Shown here piece by piece: positions 9,383-19,640 of a DNA stretch of 42,761 nucleotides. The stretch is taken from assembly GCA_963784195.1 (NCBI GenBank), contig CAWARA010000010.1, forward strand, positions 1 to 42,761, in the 5' to 3' direction. The position numbers were made by a program, and so were the translations under genes. The stretch is from CAVQAH01 sp963784195. GTDB taxonomy: Bacteria > Acidobacteriota > Vicinamibacteria > Vicinamibacterales > 2-12-FULL-66-21. The notes below the pieces were generated by a model. That model ran no database searches and was not told the DNA's origin. It saw nothing but the letters and a program-made list of their open reading frames with translations. The stretch's first letter is position 1. Each line of letters begins with the position of its first letter.

Positions 9383-10462
9383 TTACAGGTTGACGATGCG
9401 GCCGCGGTCCATCAGCGAACGGTCGGCAGCATCCAGCAACCGAACGATCCGCAGTCCGGCCTCGCCGTCGTTGACCGGCGAGCGGCCGGCGTTGATGCAG
9501 TCGAGGAAATACTCCAGCTCGACCTTCAGCGCTTCCGTCTGGTCGCACCTGGGCGCCCACACGTCGCCCGACCGATAGCTGACGAGGAGGTCGTAGACGC
9601 CTTCACCGCTGGTGATGTTCACGCCGCGGTCGTAGACCTTGATCTTCTCGTCGGCCTCGAGGTCGTTCCACACGAGCATCTTGTCTTTTCCGCCGATGAG
9701 CGTCGTCCGCACCTTCACCGGCGAGAGCCAGTTGACGTTCACGTGCGCGATGATGTTGCGTGGAAAGTAGACCGTGATGAACGCCATGTCCGCATGGCCG
9801 TTCAGATGGCTGCCGCCGGTCGCCACGACCGCTTCCGGCCGCTCGCCGATGACGTGGTCCATGATCGACAGATCGTGGGGCGCCAGATCCCACACCACGC
9901 TGACGTCATGCTGGAAGAGCCCGAGGTTCACGCGGGTCGAGTCGAAGTAGTACAGCGGTCCGAGGGTGCCGCTGTCGATGATCTCGCGAATCTTCCGGAC
10001 CGCGCCGCTGAAGAGGAAGGTGTGGTCCACCATGATCTTCAGGTTCTTGCGCGCCGCCAGCTCGATGAGCTCTTCGGCCTGCTTCGGCGTCGAGGTGAAG
10101 GGCTTCTCCACGAAGACGTGTTTACCGTTCTCGAGCGCGGCCTTGGTCAGCTCGTAGTGGGTCCAGACCGGGGTCACGACCGCCACGACGTCGATGGTCG
10201 TGGACTTGAGGACTTCGGCGAAATCGGTCGTCAGGCTCAAGCCGGGATACGTCCGGCTGGCGCGCTTCAGGGCGGCAGGGTTCTTATCGCACACGGCGAC
10301 GACGTGCGCGTTGTCGAGACCGTGAAAATTGCGAACGATGTTGGGGCCCCAATACCCGTATCCAATCACGCCGACACGAATCGGGCCGGCGCCAGCAGGC
10401 CTGGCGTCAGGATTCGCGCGTGCGTAGTCGCTCGCCGTTACGCTGCTCTCAACGTTGGACAT
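9383..10462 (-). CDS. Gfo/Idh/MocA sugar oxidoreductase (WlbA-like)
   Basis: NAD(P)-dependent oxidoreductase predicted to oxidise a nucleotide sugar, making the keto-sugar for the aminotransferase. Rossmann motif VGVIGYGYWGPNIVRNF near residues 30-46, the catalytic-site EKP at 119-121 (GKHVFVEKPFTS), and WDLAPHDLSIMDHV in the C-terminal domain, a stretch typical of the WlbA/WbpB branch. ATG 10462 is preceded by GGGAG and gives 359 residues; the frame is open further upstream but overlaps the sugar transferase and lacks family similarity. A 138-bp gap with GTGCAG-rich short repeats separates it from the deacetylase start. Substrate is inferred from neighbours only. Confidence 0.9.
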   Translation of the reverse strand: MSNVESSVTASDYARANPDARPAGAGPIRVGVIGYGYWGPNIVRNFHGLDNAHVVAVCDKNPAALKRASRTYPGLSLTTDFAEVLKSTTIDVVAVVTPVWTHYELTKAALENGKHVFVEKPFTSTPKQAEELIELAARKNLKIMVDHTFLFSGAVRKIREIIDSGTLGPLYYFDSTRVNLGLFQHDVSVVWDLAPHDLSIMDHVIGERPEAVVATGGSHLNGHADMAFITVYFPRNIIAHVNVNWLSPVKVRTTLIGGKDKMLVWNDLEADEKIKVYDRGVNITSGEGVYDLLVSYRSGDVWAPRCDQTEALKVELEYFLDCINAGRSPVNDGEAGLRIVRLLDAADRSLMDRGRIVNL

Positions 10463-10520
10463 CCACGCTCCCAGGGAAAATGTGTGTTTGCTGTCTGCTG
10501 GGGTTCGGTGCCGAGAAAGC

Positions 10521-11840
10521 TCAGCACGCCCCCCGGCCGGTGACCACCGCACGGGGGGTCGCCAGAAGGATCTTCAGGTCGGTCCACAAGCTGCGCGAGC
10601 GGACATACCGGAGATCGAGGCGCACCATCTCGTCGAAGGTCGTCCGGCTGCGGCCGGCAACCTGCCAGAGACCGGTGACACCCGGCTTGGCTTCGAGCAC
10701 TCGGCGCCAATGCCATGACCGATACTGCTCGACTTCGTACTGCAGCGGCGGTCGTGGGCCCACGAGCGACATGTCGCCCGTCAGCACATTCCAGAACTGG
10801 GGGAGCTCATCGAGGCTGGTCTTACGGAGAAAACGTCCAATTCGAGTAACCCGAGGATCGTCGGTAATCTTGAACACCTGGCTGCCACCGGGCTGTTGCG
10901 ACTGGCTGCCCGACTTGATGAAGTCGGTCACGAATTTCTGGTGCACCGAGTGCTCGGCGTTGGCCTTCATCGTGCGGAACTTCAGCATCGTGAACGGCCT
11001 GGCCGACTGTCCGATACGCCGCTGCCGGAACAGCACGGGACCAGGCGAGGTCAGCTTGACCAGCGCGGCAATCACGAGCAGCAGCGGAAGCAGCAGCGCC
11101 AGCATGGCGGCGCTCAGCGTCACGTCGAGTGCGCGCTTGAACGCATCGCAGACCGGTCGCGGCCGCTCGAAGCGCAGTTCCGCAGGCATCGTGTGCACGT
11201 CGGTCACGCCGTCTGCCGAGGCCACGGGGCCCGCATGGACGAACAACCGGATGGAGATGCCGGCCAGCGTGTCGTCATCGAGACGGCTGGCAAATTCGCG
11301 CCGCACGCGCGACTCGACGTCGCGGGCAGCTTCCCTGGAGAGCGACTGCACCGGAGCGAGGATGGCGCCGATCACGACCGGGCGCTCCACCCACCCGAGC
11401 ACGTCCGACTCGCGCATGGTCACGCCGAGCGCATCGATCACGGTGTTCACGACCGCCGGACGTTCCGCGGCCGCCGGCTTCAATTCGATCAGCAGGACCG
11501 CAAAGACCTCGTCGAAGCGATCCGCGCGGCGCCGTTCGCGCTCGAGCACGCCGCCGAACAACTCTTCGGTGATGATCTGACGGCCGGCCTGGACGTCGTG
11601 CTGCGCATGCGCCTGACGCTGGGCTCGCGTGGGAGCCGCGGCGACCCGGTGTTTCGGACGCAGTCCGGCAAGCACCCCGCCCGAGGACCAGTCGAACAAC
11701 CCGTGCGACGTCCATCCGCGGCCGGGCTCCATCGCGAACTCGGCTCCCTGCGCCCTCAAGGTCGTCGAAAACGCCGTGATCCATCGTCCGCGCACGATCT
11801 GACGGCCCCGGACGGGCCGGCCGCTGGTCACTGGCGTCAT
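10521..11840 (-). CDS. Undecaprenyl-phosphate sugar phosphotransferase with N-terminal GGDEF-like domain
   Basis: The C-terminal half (residues about 230-439) is a bacterial sugar transferase (PF02397): membrane hairpin VTLSAAMLALLLPLLLVIAAL, SPGPVLFRQRRIGQ, FTMLKFRTM, ITDDPRVTRIGRFLRKTSLDELPQ, NVLTGDMSLVGPRPP, and KPGVTGLWQVAGRS. It would start repeat-unit synthesis by moving a sugar-1-phosphate onto undecaprenyl phosphate. The usual four-TM CoA-binding-like N-terminus is absent. Instead residues about 90-205 form a soluble domain (ERERRRADRFDEVFAVLLIE, ESDVLGWVERPVVIGAIL) resembling a degenerate diguanylate cyclase and similar to the separate gene just upstream. The start overlaps that gene's stop as ATGA. 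Confidence 0.9.
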   Translation of the reverse strand: MTPVTSGRPVRGRQIVRGRWITAFSTTLRAQGAEFAMEPGRGWTSHGLFDWSSGGVLAGLRPKHRVAAAPTRAQRQAHAQHDVQAGRQIITEELFGGVLERERRRADRFDEVFAVLLIELKPAAAERPAVVNTVIDALGVTMRESDVLGWVERPVVIGAILAPVQSLSREAARDVESRVRREFASRLDDDTLAGISIRLFVHAGPVASADGVTDVHTMPAELRFERPRPVCDAFKRALDVTLSAAMLALLLPLLLVIAALVKLTSPGPVLFRQRRIGQSARPFTMLKFRTMKANAEHSVHQKFVTDFIKSGSQSQQPGGSQVFKITDDPRVTRIGRFLRKTSLDELPQFWNVLTGDMSLVGPRPPLQYEVEQYRSWHWRRVLEAKPGVTGLWQVAGRSRTTFDEMVRLDLRYVRSRSLWTDLKILLATPRAVVTGRGAC

Positions 11841-12319
11841 GCCCGCACCCTCGGCCGCAGCTGAAGCACCCGCACCTGCATCCGCGACGCGATCTGCGCG
11901 GGCAGGCGCTCGGACAGCGCAGACACGCAGCGCTGGCCAATGCGGTGGGACGCTTCCCGCTCAGGGGTCGCCGCGCCGTGGCTCAACACGGCTCCGACGA
12001 CGCGCTCTTCGCGATACCAGCCCATGAAGTCAACCTCACGCACACAGACGCACAGCGCACCGAAGACATCGGTCGCGACGTGCGGGGCGATCTGGTTGGT
12101 GACGTTCGGCATGGACGGCTGCTTTCGCAGATTCACGAGCATGAGCAGAAACGATCGGTTGAAGCGCTCAGCGCGCTTTCTTTCGAGGGCCAGGAAATAC
12201 CGGAAGGCCTCCTCGTTATACGCTTCAAACATCTGGCCAGCCGGTCCTTCGATCAACGTCGCACCTAACCGCGACTCCGGGTCTTGCCAGCCGACGCGAC
12301 GCTGGTCCACTCTGGCCAC
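11837..12319 (-). CDS. Stand-alone degenerate GGDEF-like protein
   Basis: A 160-residue soluble protein without the GGDEF or RxxD motifs. Core FRYFLALERKRAERFNRSFLLMLVNL, then REVDFMGWYREERVVGAVL, then IASRMQVRVLQLRP, parallels the N-terminal domain of the downstream sugar transferase in both order and spacing, so the two are probably an ancient duplication. The fold guess (nucleotide-cyclase-like, inactive) rests on the ERxRAxRF helix followed by a hydrophobic strand and the D-x-x-GW segment. It starts at GTG 12319 with a weak ribosome site; the ATG at 12232 is an alternative. First gene after the 484-bp gap, and translationally coupled to the transferase, so a regulatory subunit is plausible. 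Confidence 0.6.
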   Translation of the reverse strand: MARVDQRRVGWQDPESRLGATLIEGPAGQMFEAYNEEAFRYFLALERKRAERFNRSFLLMLVNLRKQPSMPNVTNQIAPHVATDVFGALCVCVREVDFMGWYREERVVGAVLSHGAATPEREASHRIGQRCVSALSERLPAQIASRMQVRVLQLRPRVRA

Positions 12320-12419
12320 CTAACGCAATGTCCAACGCCGACCGACTGCAAACAGATCGCCATGTGATCCGGGGCTGCAATCGCGCTCGAACGGGATATC
12401 AAAACTCAGCATTTTCAAC

Positions 12420-12448
12420 AATTTAGCGTGTGTATATCACTGCAGTAA
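12420..12448 (-). promoter_or_regulatory. Possible promoter for the lower EPS operon
   Basis: On the minus strand TTACTG (12443-12448) is followed after 17 bases by TAAATT (12420-12425), in the most AT-rich stretch of this part of the window and about 100 bases before the GTG at 12319. It resembles a sigma-70 promoter; the match is moderate. Confidence 0.35.
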
Positions 12449-12565
12449 CGGAACCGTTGCGCGCACACGCGCACATCAGTCGCGGCAATCGAGATGAAAA
12501 GTCGGCGAGGAATCGGACTTCATAAAACTGAGATCGCTAATCCGCGTTCCGGCAGTCTTTTGAAC

Positions 12566-12724
12566 CCGTGTCCGCACGGCCATTTGGGCGTAGCTTCGCC
12601 CTCTCAGTTACAGTGCGTCCTCCGGCCTCGGAAGCCACCCGGATCTGCGGCCACGCTGGAACGTGGGGAGTCCCACGCTCTGCAGCAAGTTCCTCGGCCC
12701 GCGGTAGCCGCCGCAAGTTGCTGC
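12566..12724 (-). other. Multi-hairpin intergenic segment, possible leader or small RNA
   Basis: The 484-bp gap 12320-12803 has no convincing gene. It contains four perfect hairpins in series: CCGTG/CACGG (12566-12579, loop TCCG), GGGCG/CGCCC (12586-12601), CGTGGG/CCCACG (12662-12677, loop GAGT), and GCAGCAA/TTGCTGC (12682-12724) enclosing a further GC-rich stem. None is followed by a clear T run on the minus strand. It could be an attenuator or leader between the kinase and the lower operon, or a separate RNA. No known family was recognised. Confidence 0.3.
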
Positions 12725-12803
12725 GTCCGCCGCGTGGGTGTTGCAGTTCCCAAAAAATGGACGTCCCGGCCAGATTTATTTCCGGGCCTGCCCACACGTT
12801 TCG

Positions 12804-13745
12804 TCAGCCCCCCGGCTCCGCGTAGGCGTAGTACGAGTCGTAGTACGCCGTCGCCGGGATGTTCCGCCCTTCGACGCGATTGAGCACGGTGCCCACCACG
12901 CAATCCGGGCCCAGTTCTGAAACCGCCCGCTGCACCAGGGAGTACGGCGTCGCCCCGGCGGCAATCACGAACAGCACCGCACCGGTGACGTTGGCCAGCA
13001 GCTGCGCGTCCGGCATGAAGCCCACCGGCGCCGCGTCCAGCAACACCCAATCAAAGTCCTGGTTGAATTGTTCGAGCAGCGCGCGCATGCGGTCCGACGT
13101 CAATGCCGCCATCGGGCTGGCGTCAGGACGCCCGGCCGGCAGCAGACTCAGGTTCGCCGACAGACGCAGGAGCGGTACGTCCGCCCGCTCCGATCGCAGG
13201 ACTTCGGCCAGGCCCGTCGTATTCGGAATCCTGAACAGGTCGTGCACCGTCGGACGACGAAGGTCGGCGTCGATCAGCAGCACGCGGCGCTTGTAGGACT
13301 CGCTCAACGTCAGTGCGAGGTTGGTGACCGTCAGGGTCTTCCCCTCGTTCGGCACCGAGCTGGTGACCATCATCGTTTTCAGTCCGCGATCGACCTGCAG
13401 CCCGTGCACGGCGCCAGCCAGCCGCCGATACTGCTCGACGCAAATCGGCGGCGCGCCCTTGCTGATCACGAGCTTGACGTCCGGCTTCATCTGCACCGGG
13501 CCGGCGGGCGTCGTCTCCCGGCCGGTTCTCGGCGCGACGGCTTCCTGGACCGGCCGCGGATCACGGGTTTCCACGTGCGGCTCGATAGGCGACAGCTCGT
13601 GCAACTCGTCGGGAGCTCCCGCCTCGCGCGGATAATGTTCGAGAATCGAATGCACGTCGGCCGGTACCGGTCCGGTCGGACCAGATTTCTGAGGCGCCGC
13701 TCCACCTCCCGCCCGTCGCTTCAACGCTTCGTCAATTCGGCTCAT
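12804..13745 (-). CDS. BY-type tyrosine autokinase (CpsD/CapB-like)
   Basis: Cytoplasmic bacterial tyrosine kinase that pairs with the chain-length protein and controls polymer length and export by cycling phosphorylation. The MSRIDEALKR start is typical of exosortase-locus kinases. Walker A at 128-138 (TSSVPNEGKTL, Lys136), Walker A' VLLIDADLRRP at 155-165, Walker B VLLDAAP at 234-240. The tail has the tyrosine cluster Y301, Y302, Y305, Y306 and Y308, the expected autophosphorylation sites. At 313 residues it lacks the fused Wzz domain, which is supplied by the separate gene two positions upstream. ATG 13745 has AGGA upstream. Confidence 0.92.
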   Translation of the reverse strand: MSRIDEALKRRAGGGAAPQKSGPTGPVPADVHSILEHYPREAGAPDELHELSPIEPHVETRDPRPVQEAVAPRTGRETTPAGPVQMKPDVKLVISKGAPPICVEQYRRLAGAVHGLQVDRGLKTMMVTSSVPNEGKTLTVTNLALTLSESYKRRVLLIDADLRRPTVHDLFRIPNTTGLAEVLRSERADVPLLRLSANLSLLPAGRPDASPMAALTSDRMRALLEQFNQDFDWVLLDAAPVGFMPDAQLLANVTGAVLFVIAAGATPYSLVQRAVSELGPDCVVGTVLNRVEGRNIPATAYYDSYYAYAEPGG

Positions 13746-13797
13746 TGATTCCTAATCGGGATCCCCTATGGGCTCCCCTTTTGGCCTCTCTCTTTGG

Positions 13798-14793
13798 TTA
13801 CCGCCGGCGTCCGCCAAACAGCTTGAACCGCGACAGCGGCGTCACGTTCGCACCGGACTGCGGCTCGTCGACCGGTTGCGCCTCGTTGAGCGGCATCGGC
13901 GGACCGGCCTGCGCGTCGTAGCTGCTGTTCCACCCCTTCCGCCCAGGCTGCCCGTACAGCGCGCCGTCGCCCTGCCCGTTGCCGTGCAGGTGGAAGTCGC
14001 GCGAGACCTCGAGCAGGATCTCGCGGTCGACCGGCTGGCGGCCGAGGGCGAACCCGCTGACCAGCGCGTTGTCGCACATCACGCTGATCGTGCGCGGGAT
14101 CCCGCGCGAGTGCTCGTGAATCACCATGACCGCCTGACGCGTGAACAGCCGGGCGACGACGCCGCCGGCCGTTCGAATGCGGCTGGCGATGTACTCCGCC
14201 GTTTCCGACAGCGAGAACGGCGTAATCTCGCAACGAAGCGCCACGCGCTGTTTCAGCTGGCGCAGGTTGATGTCTTCGAGGCGCGCGGCCAGCTCCGGCT
14301 GTCCCACGAGCACCAGCGGCAACAGCTTCTCCGTCGTGGTCTCGATGTTCGCCAGGAGTCGAATCTCTTCGAGCAGCTCGGTGCTGAGGCTCTGCGCTTC
14401 GTCGACCACCAGCGCGCTGCTCTCGCCGTTGGCGCGCCGCGCATGCAGCACGCGTTCGAGCTCACCGAGCATCGCCGCCTTCGATCGCGACGCGTCGGCG
14501 CTCAGGCCGAAGTTCCGCGCGAGGATCTCGACGAACTCCGACCGCGTCAGCGCCGGGTTATTCAGATACACGCAACGCACGTGCTTGCATTGCTCGGACT
14601 CGAGGGCCGTATTCAGCAGCGTCGTCTTCCCGGTCCCGGCCTCGCCAATCAACAGCGTGACCGCCTTGGCAGACGAGAGGCCGTACTGCAGGTTGCTCAG
14701 CGCCTCCTGGTGCCGCGGGGTCATGTAGAGGTATTTGGGATTCGGCGTGAGCTCGAACGGCAACTCGCGCAGCCCGTAAAAGACTTGATACAT
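13798..14793 (-). CDS. ExeA-like AAA ATPase of exosortase/EPS locus
   Basis: AAA-type ATPase of the kind repeatedly encoded beside the tyrosine kinase and chain-length protein in exosortase systems; exact role unknown. Opening MYQVFYGLRELPFELTPNP, Walker A GEAGTGKTT at 50-58, Walker B ALVVDEAQ at 127-134, sensor region LVLVGQPELAARL, then a helical lid with SRGIPRTISVMCDNALVSG. The C-terminal 60 residues are low-complexity and end in a basic FGGRRR. It starts 24 bp after the chain-length stop. ExeA itself acts in type II secretion, but no secretion genes are nearby, so an EPS role is preferred. Confidence 0.9.
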   Translation of the reverse strand: MYQVFYGLRELPFELTPNPKYLYMTPRHQEALSNLQYGLSSAKAVTLLIGEAGTGKTTLLNTALESEQCKHVRCVYLNNPALTRSEFVEILARNFGLSADASRSKAAMLGELERVLHARRANGESSALVVDEAQSLSTELLEEIRLLANIETTTEKLLPLVLVGQPELAARLEDINLRQLKQRVALRCEITPFSLSETAEYIASRIRTAGGVVARLFTRQAVMVIHEHSRGIPRTISVMCDNALVSGFALGRQPVDREILLEVSRDFHLHGNGQGDGALYGQPGRKGWNSSYDAQAGPPMPLNEAQPVDEPQSGANVTPLSRFKLFGGRRR

Positions 14794-14817
14794 CGTGTGA
14801 CGCTCGACCTTCGATGC

Positions 14818-16380
14818 CTACCGGGTCCAGGTGGCCAGGGCGGCCGCACAGGCGACCACCAGGAAGAAGGCCGAAAGTCCCAGAGCCGACCTCCATTTCT
14901 TGTTCTTGCGCGGATGACGCGAATCCGCGTTCGGTCCCATGACTGGCACCAGCGCCAGGACCGGAAGCGACAGCACCCGCATGACGTCCTCTTCGGTCTT
15001 GAAGCTGGTGTCGCGATATTCGAGGGCGCCGACGACCATCAGCCCGAGGACCAGCCCGCCGAGCGACGCGCCAATCGCCATGGTCAGCCTCGTCGCCTCA
15101 TTCGAGGGGCGCTCGGCAGCGACGCGGGGTCGAGGATCCTGAACTGCTCGCCGATCTGGCCGCGCTCGAGATTCGCCGCGAGCTTCGAATCCTCTTTCTT
15201 CGACAGCAGCGACGTGTAGGCCTCCTTCATCGTCTCGTAGTCGCGAGTCAGCTCCACGAGCTCCGACTCGCGCTCGGGCACGACGTCGATCTTCCCCTGG
15301 TATTCGATGATGCGCGCCCGCAGACCGGCCGCCTCGATGTTCGCTGCCGACGTCTGACGGTCGATGTCGCCGATCTGATCTTTGAGATCGCGAATGCTGC
15401 GCTGGCGCGCAAGCTCGACGGGCGAGGCATTTTTCGGGTTCAACTTCGCCTGCTTCGCCTCTTCGTCGGCCTGCACCTGAAGATCCTTGATGAGCCGTTC
15501 AGCGCTCTTGATGTCGGGGTGCTCCGGCGTGTAGCGCTGCCTCAGGATTTCGAGCTGCGTCTTCGCCGCGTCCAGCTGCTGCGCGGCTGACAGCTTCTGG
15601 TTCGGATCGGCCGCGCACGTTGGGCAGAGGCGTCGTCGCCGGCAGCGATTCGACGTCAGCCAGCTGACGCTCGAGCATCAAGCGCCGCTCGCGTCCGTGG
15701 CTGATCGCGCCGTTGACCTCCTTCAGCTGGATCTGCAGGTTCGTTATCGCCTGCATGTTGGAGTTGACCTGTTCGGGCAGCGTGCCCGAGTGGCGGCTCC
15801 GGTACTGCTCGAGCTTCTCTTCCTGAACTTTCAGCCGGCGCCTCGTGTCCTCGAGCTGACTCTCGAGGAACAGGCTCGTGTTCTCGGCCAGGCTCTCGCG
15901 GTCGCGGAGGTTCTCCTCGATATACAGCGACGCCAGCCGCTCGGTGACCTTGCGCGCCGTCTGCGGATCGTTGCTGACGAACCCGACTTTGAAGGTCTGC
16001 AGGCCAGGAGCGGGCGGCTCGAGCTTGATGTCGTCGCGCATCTGCTCGACGACGTCCTGCATGATGCCGGTCGCACGGGCGTCACGGTACAGATCGAAGT
16101 CGGTGATGACGCGCTCGAGCCGCGATCGGCTGAGGATCTGGTCGTTGATCGATGTGAGGCGATCTTCAACCGTACCGGTCACCGTCGGCTTCACGTAGCT
16201 GTCCGGCACCCGCTGCGGGACGACCATGATCAGCGTCTCCGACTTATACAGCTCGGGGATACGCTGGTACATCATGTATCCGGCGGCGCTGCCGATCACG
16301 AACGGCAGCAGAACGATCCACCACCGCTTCAGCAGAATCTGGGTGATTTCGTCGAACGAGTAGCTTTTTCCTGGCAGCAC
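14818..16380 (-). CDS. Polysaccharide chain-length determinant (Wzz/GNVR type, two frameshifts)
   Basis: Inner-membrane polysaccharide co-polymerase with a large periplasmic coiled coil. First TM KRWWIVLLPFVIGSAAGYMMY follows YSFDEITQILL; then LYKSETLIMVVPQRVPDSYV, the long helical region (SLFLESQLEDTRRRLKVQEEKLEQYRSRH), the GNVR-type strand ERESELVELTRDYETMKEAYTSLL, FRILDPASLP and the second TM MAIGASLGGLVLGLMVVGALEY. A third hydrophobic segment ends the protein. Frame changes near 15615 (PLPNVRG to ADPNQKLSAAQQLDAAK) and near 15100 (ASLP to ERPSNEATRLTM) are one base each. GTG 16380, ten bases after AGAAGG, is the likely start. About 521 residues, normal for the exosortase-associated type. 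Confidence 0.88.
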
Positions 16381-16387
16381 GACGTCG

Positions 16388-17738
16388 TTACCTTCTGAAA
16401 GCGGGCACCCAGACGCTGAGTCCGGCCCGGATACCATTTCGCTCCAGCCCTTGCGGCACGCCAACAGGGAGCGGCGTGTTGTCGCCGAAGCGGTAGTAGT
16501 AATAGATGTATTCGACCGTGGCGGCGATCGTCTTGGTCAGCCCGTAGCGGACCATCGCCTGTCCGGTGTACGTGTCGAATGGAAATCTCTCTTCCAACAA
16601 CGCCGAATCGCCGTTCGAGTAGCCGAACGACGTCGAGAGCTCCATCCTGTCCGTGAAGGTGCCGGAGAGCCCGACCGACAAGCCGTCGGAGACGACGGGC
16701 TGTCCGAAGCCCGGCACGAAGTCGACACCGCGGCGGTAATTGCCGCTCGCGGCCCACGAGCGGCCGAACTGATACGCCGGCGTTGACCGACCCTGAAAAC
16801 AGGCTCTGGGTAGCTCTCGCCGCTCCGGTCGGCGTCATGACCTGCACCCTCGAGCCGGTGACGTCGCCACACGGAATCCAAAGAACGCCGACCGCGTCGA
16901 CGGAGAGCGCGCGCTTGTAGTCGAGGCCTCCCTCGACACCGTGCTCGCTCGTCGGCGCGCCGGTGCTGTTGGCGTAATCACCCTGACGATAGAAATAGCC
17001 GGCGACCAGCGCGAGTCGGCGGTTGAAATTCCGCGTAAAGTCTGTGCGAACCAGATACGACTGCAGGTCGTCGTAGATGACCTGGCCGGGCGCAGGCTGG
17101 TCATCCTGGAAGTCTGTGTAGTTGATATTGCCACTGACCCCCAGCGTCGTTTCGTAGTCCAAGCCCCTGCGTCCAGCGCAGGTCGGTGTTGTAGGTCGTC
17201 GACACCGTATCGACCACCTGAAAGTCCTCCCCGGCAGGCGGGACTTCGCCCGGATCGATCAGCGGATCGACCGGAAACACCGAATACAGATGCGACGGCG
17301 AATACGCGACCGACTGGTTGGCGAACACTTCGCTGGAGCCCGACAGCTTTGCGGAAAAGCCGACCGCACCCACGTGCGTCGAGCTCCGGAAGTTGTCGGA
17401 GGCGTTGTAGTAGCGCAGCACCGAGGTGCCGTTGGCGCCGAACTCGAACCGGTTGCTCCGCCATTTGTACAGGCCGTTGAAGTCCAGCACGGTCGAATAG
17501 CCGCTCACCAGAAGGTCCGTCGGATTGCCAGCGAATTCTCCTGGCACATCGTCATCGTACGCTTCCGTGACGGTCGCGCCGAATTCCAGGCTGTGTCGAA
17601 CGTTCGGGTCGTAGCCCGGTGCCCGAGAACAGTCCCCGGAAGGAGCGCTGCACCAATCTGCGCAAACGCCGCCGTCGGGGTACCGACGGCGGCGGCGACG
17701 ACGACGGCCGCGAGCGCGAGACGAACATTTGACTGCAT
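16388..17738 (-). CDS. Outer-membrane beta-barrel protein of EPS locus (three frameshifts)
   Basis: Signal peptide MQSNVRLALAAVVVAAAVGTPTAAFAQ, then a run of alternating strands rich in Tyr, Asn and Gly: GYDPNVRHSLEFGATVTE, LLVSGYSTVLDFNGLYKWRS, FEFGANGTSVLRYYN, NYTDFQDDQP, RLALVAGYFYRQGDY, AATVEYIYYYYRF and the terminal GIRAGLSVWVPAF. It ends in a hydrophobic/aromatic strand, as barrels do. About 450 residues. Frame changes lie near 17625, 17165 (one extra G in GGGG) and 16760. Genes of this type stand next to the export protein in exosortase-type EPS clusters and probably form, or cover, the outer-membrane exit; that role is inference. Spacing to the export gene is 27 bp. Confidence 0.8.
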
Positions 17739-17765
17739 ATAGCGTGTGCTCTTCGATGTGACTCG

Positions 17766-18407
17766 TTACCGCACGATGACCGTGTCATTCGGCTTCAGCA
17801 GGATGTTCTGTTCGAGGCTCTTCCCCCTGAGCACATCCTTGTAGTTGAACTTGAAACGCCGTTCCTTCCCGTTTTCCATCCGCGTGATCACGACGTTCTT
17901 GGCGTCGGCGTACTCGAGCAGGTCACCCGCCATGGCGATCAGCTGCAACACCGTCATGTCGCTGGTCAACGGATAGGGACCGGCCTTGGCGACCTGCCCG
18001 ATGATGTAGACCTTGCGACTCTTGATCTCCCTGACGATCACCGACGCCGTCGGATCCGCGATGTACTTCGTCGCGGCCTTCATCAACTCGGCCGCCAGCT
18101 GTTCCGGCGTCAACCCCACGGCGGTGACGTCGTTCAGCAGCGGCAACGAGATCTTGCCGTCGGGACGGACGACGACATCAGCCGAGAGCTCCTTGTCGCG
18201 CCAGAAGACGATCGAGAGCACGTCTTCTGCGCCAATCACGTAATCCGCCGGCACGTTGGCCGCCGTTTTCGGCACGCCGTTGCCGGCCGCCGGCTGCGCA
18301 ACCGGAGGGATCGGCTGCGGCGGTTTCGCCTGGTCTGCCACGAGTGGCGAGCTCAACGTGCCGCAGATCACAAGGGCGAACGTGACTTGGCCAAAACGGT
18401 GTTTCAT
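17766..18407 (-). CDS. Polysaccharide export protein (Wza/Poly_export, SLBB)
   Basis: Periplasmic/outer-membrane export channel subunit. Signal peptide at residues 1-24 (FALVICGTLSSPLVADQ; no lipobox cysteine), a proline-rich spacer, then the Poly_export domain YVIGAEDVLSIVFWRDKELS, VVVRPDGKISLPLLNDVTAVGLTP, followed by an SLBB fold: VYIIGQVAKAGPYPLTSDMTVLQLIAMAGD and LKPNDTVIVR. At 213 residues it is the short type without the outer-membrane helix of E. coli Wza, so the adjacent barrel may provide the pore. It is the first gene of the structural operon, 82 bp downstream of the sigma-54 activator, with a fold-back segment in the gap. Confidence 0.93.
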   Translation of the reverse strand: MKHRFGQVTFALVICGTLSSPLVADQAKPPQPIPPVAQPAAGNGVPKTAANVPADYVIGAEDVLSIVFWRDKELSADVVVRPDGKISLPLLNDVTAVGLTPEQLAAELMKAATKYIADPTASVIVREIKSRKVYIIGQVAKAGPYPLTSDMTVLQLIAMAGDLLEYADAKNVVITRMENGKERRFKFNYKDVLRGKSLEQNILLKPNDTVIVR

Positions 18408-18429
18408 CGCTTGCCTCCGATTACAGAAT

Positions 18430-18486
18430 CGTCAGGGTCTGTGCAGACCGCCGGCCGCCACGCCAGGCGATCGCCCCAGCCTGACG
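18430..18486 (-). other. Fold-back leader between the sigma-54 activator and the export gene
   Basis: CGTCAGG (18430-18436) and CCTGACG (18480-18486) form a 7-bp outer stem enclosing GGTCT/AGACC with a GTGC loop and the palindrome GGCGATCGCC. It occupies most of the 82-bp gap. It may end the activator transcript or act in the export leader; there is no T run. Confidence 0.35.
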
Positions 18487-18489
18487 GCA

Positions 18490-19560
<1,071 letters not shown>

Positions 19561-19640
19561 TCAGGTCATCCTTCTTGCACGTAGTGGCTCGCGTACGCCA
19601 ACTGGCGCAGCGTCAGCCGCGCCGTCCCGATTGCGCCCGC

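Noticed and set aside
13798..14793. ExeA-like ATPase as part of a type II secretion system
   Set aside because: No general secretion genes are near; the same ATPase type is a standard member of exosortase-type EPS loci, and its neighbours here are the tyrosine kinase and chain-length protein.
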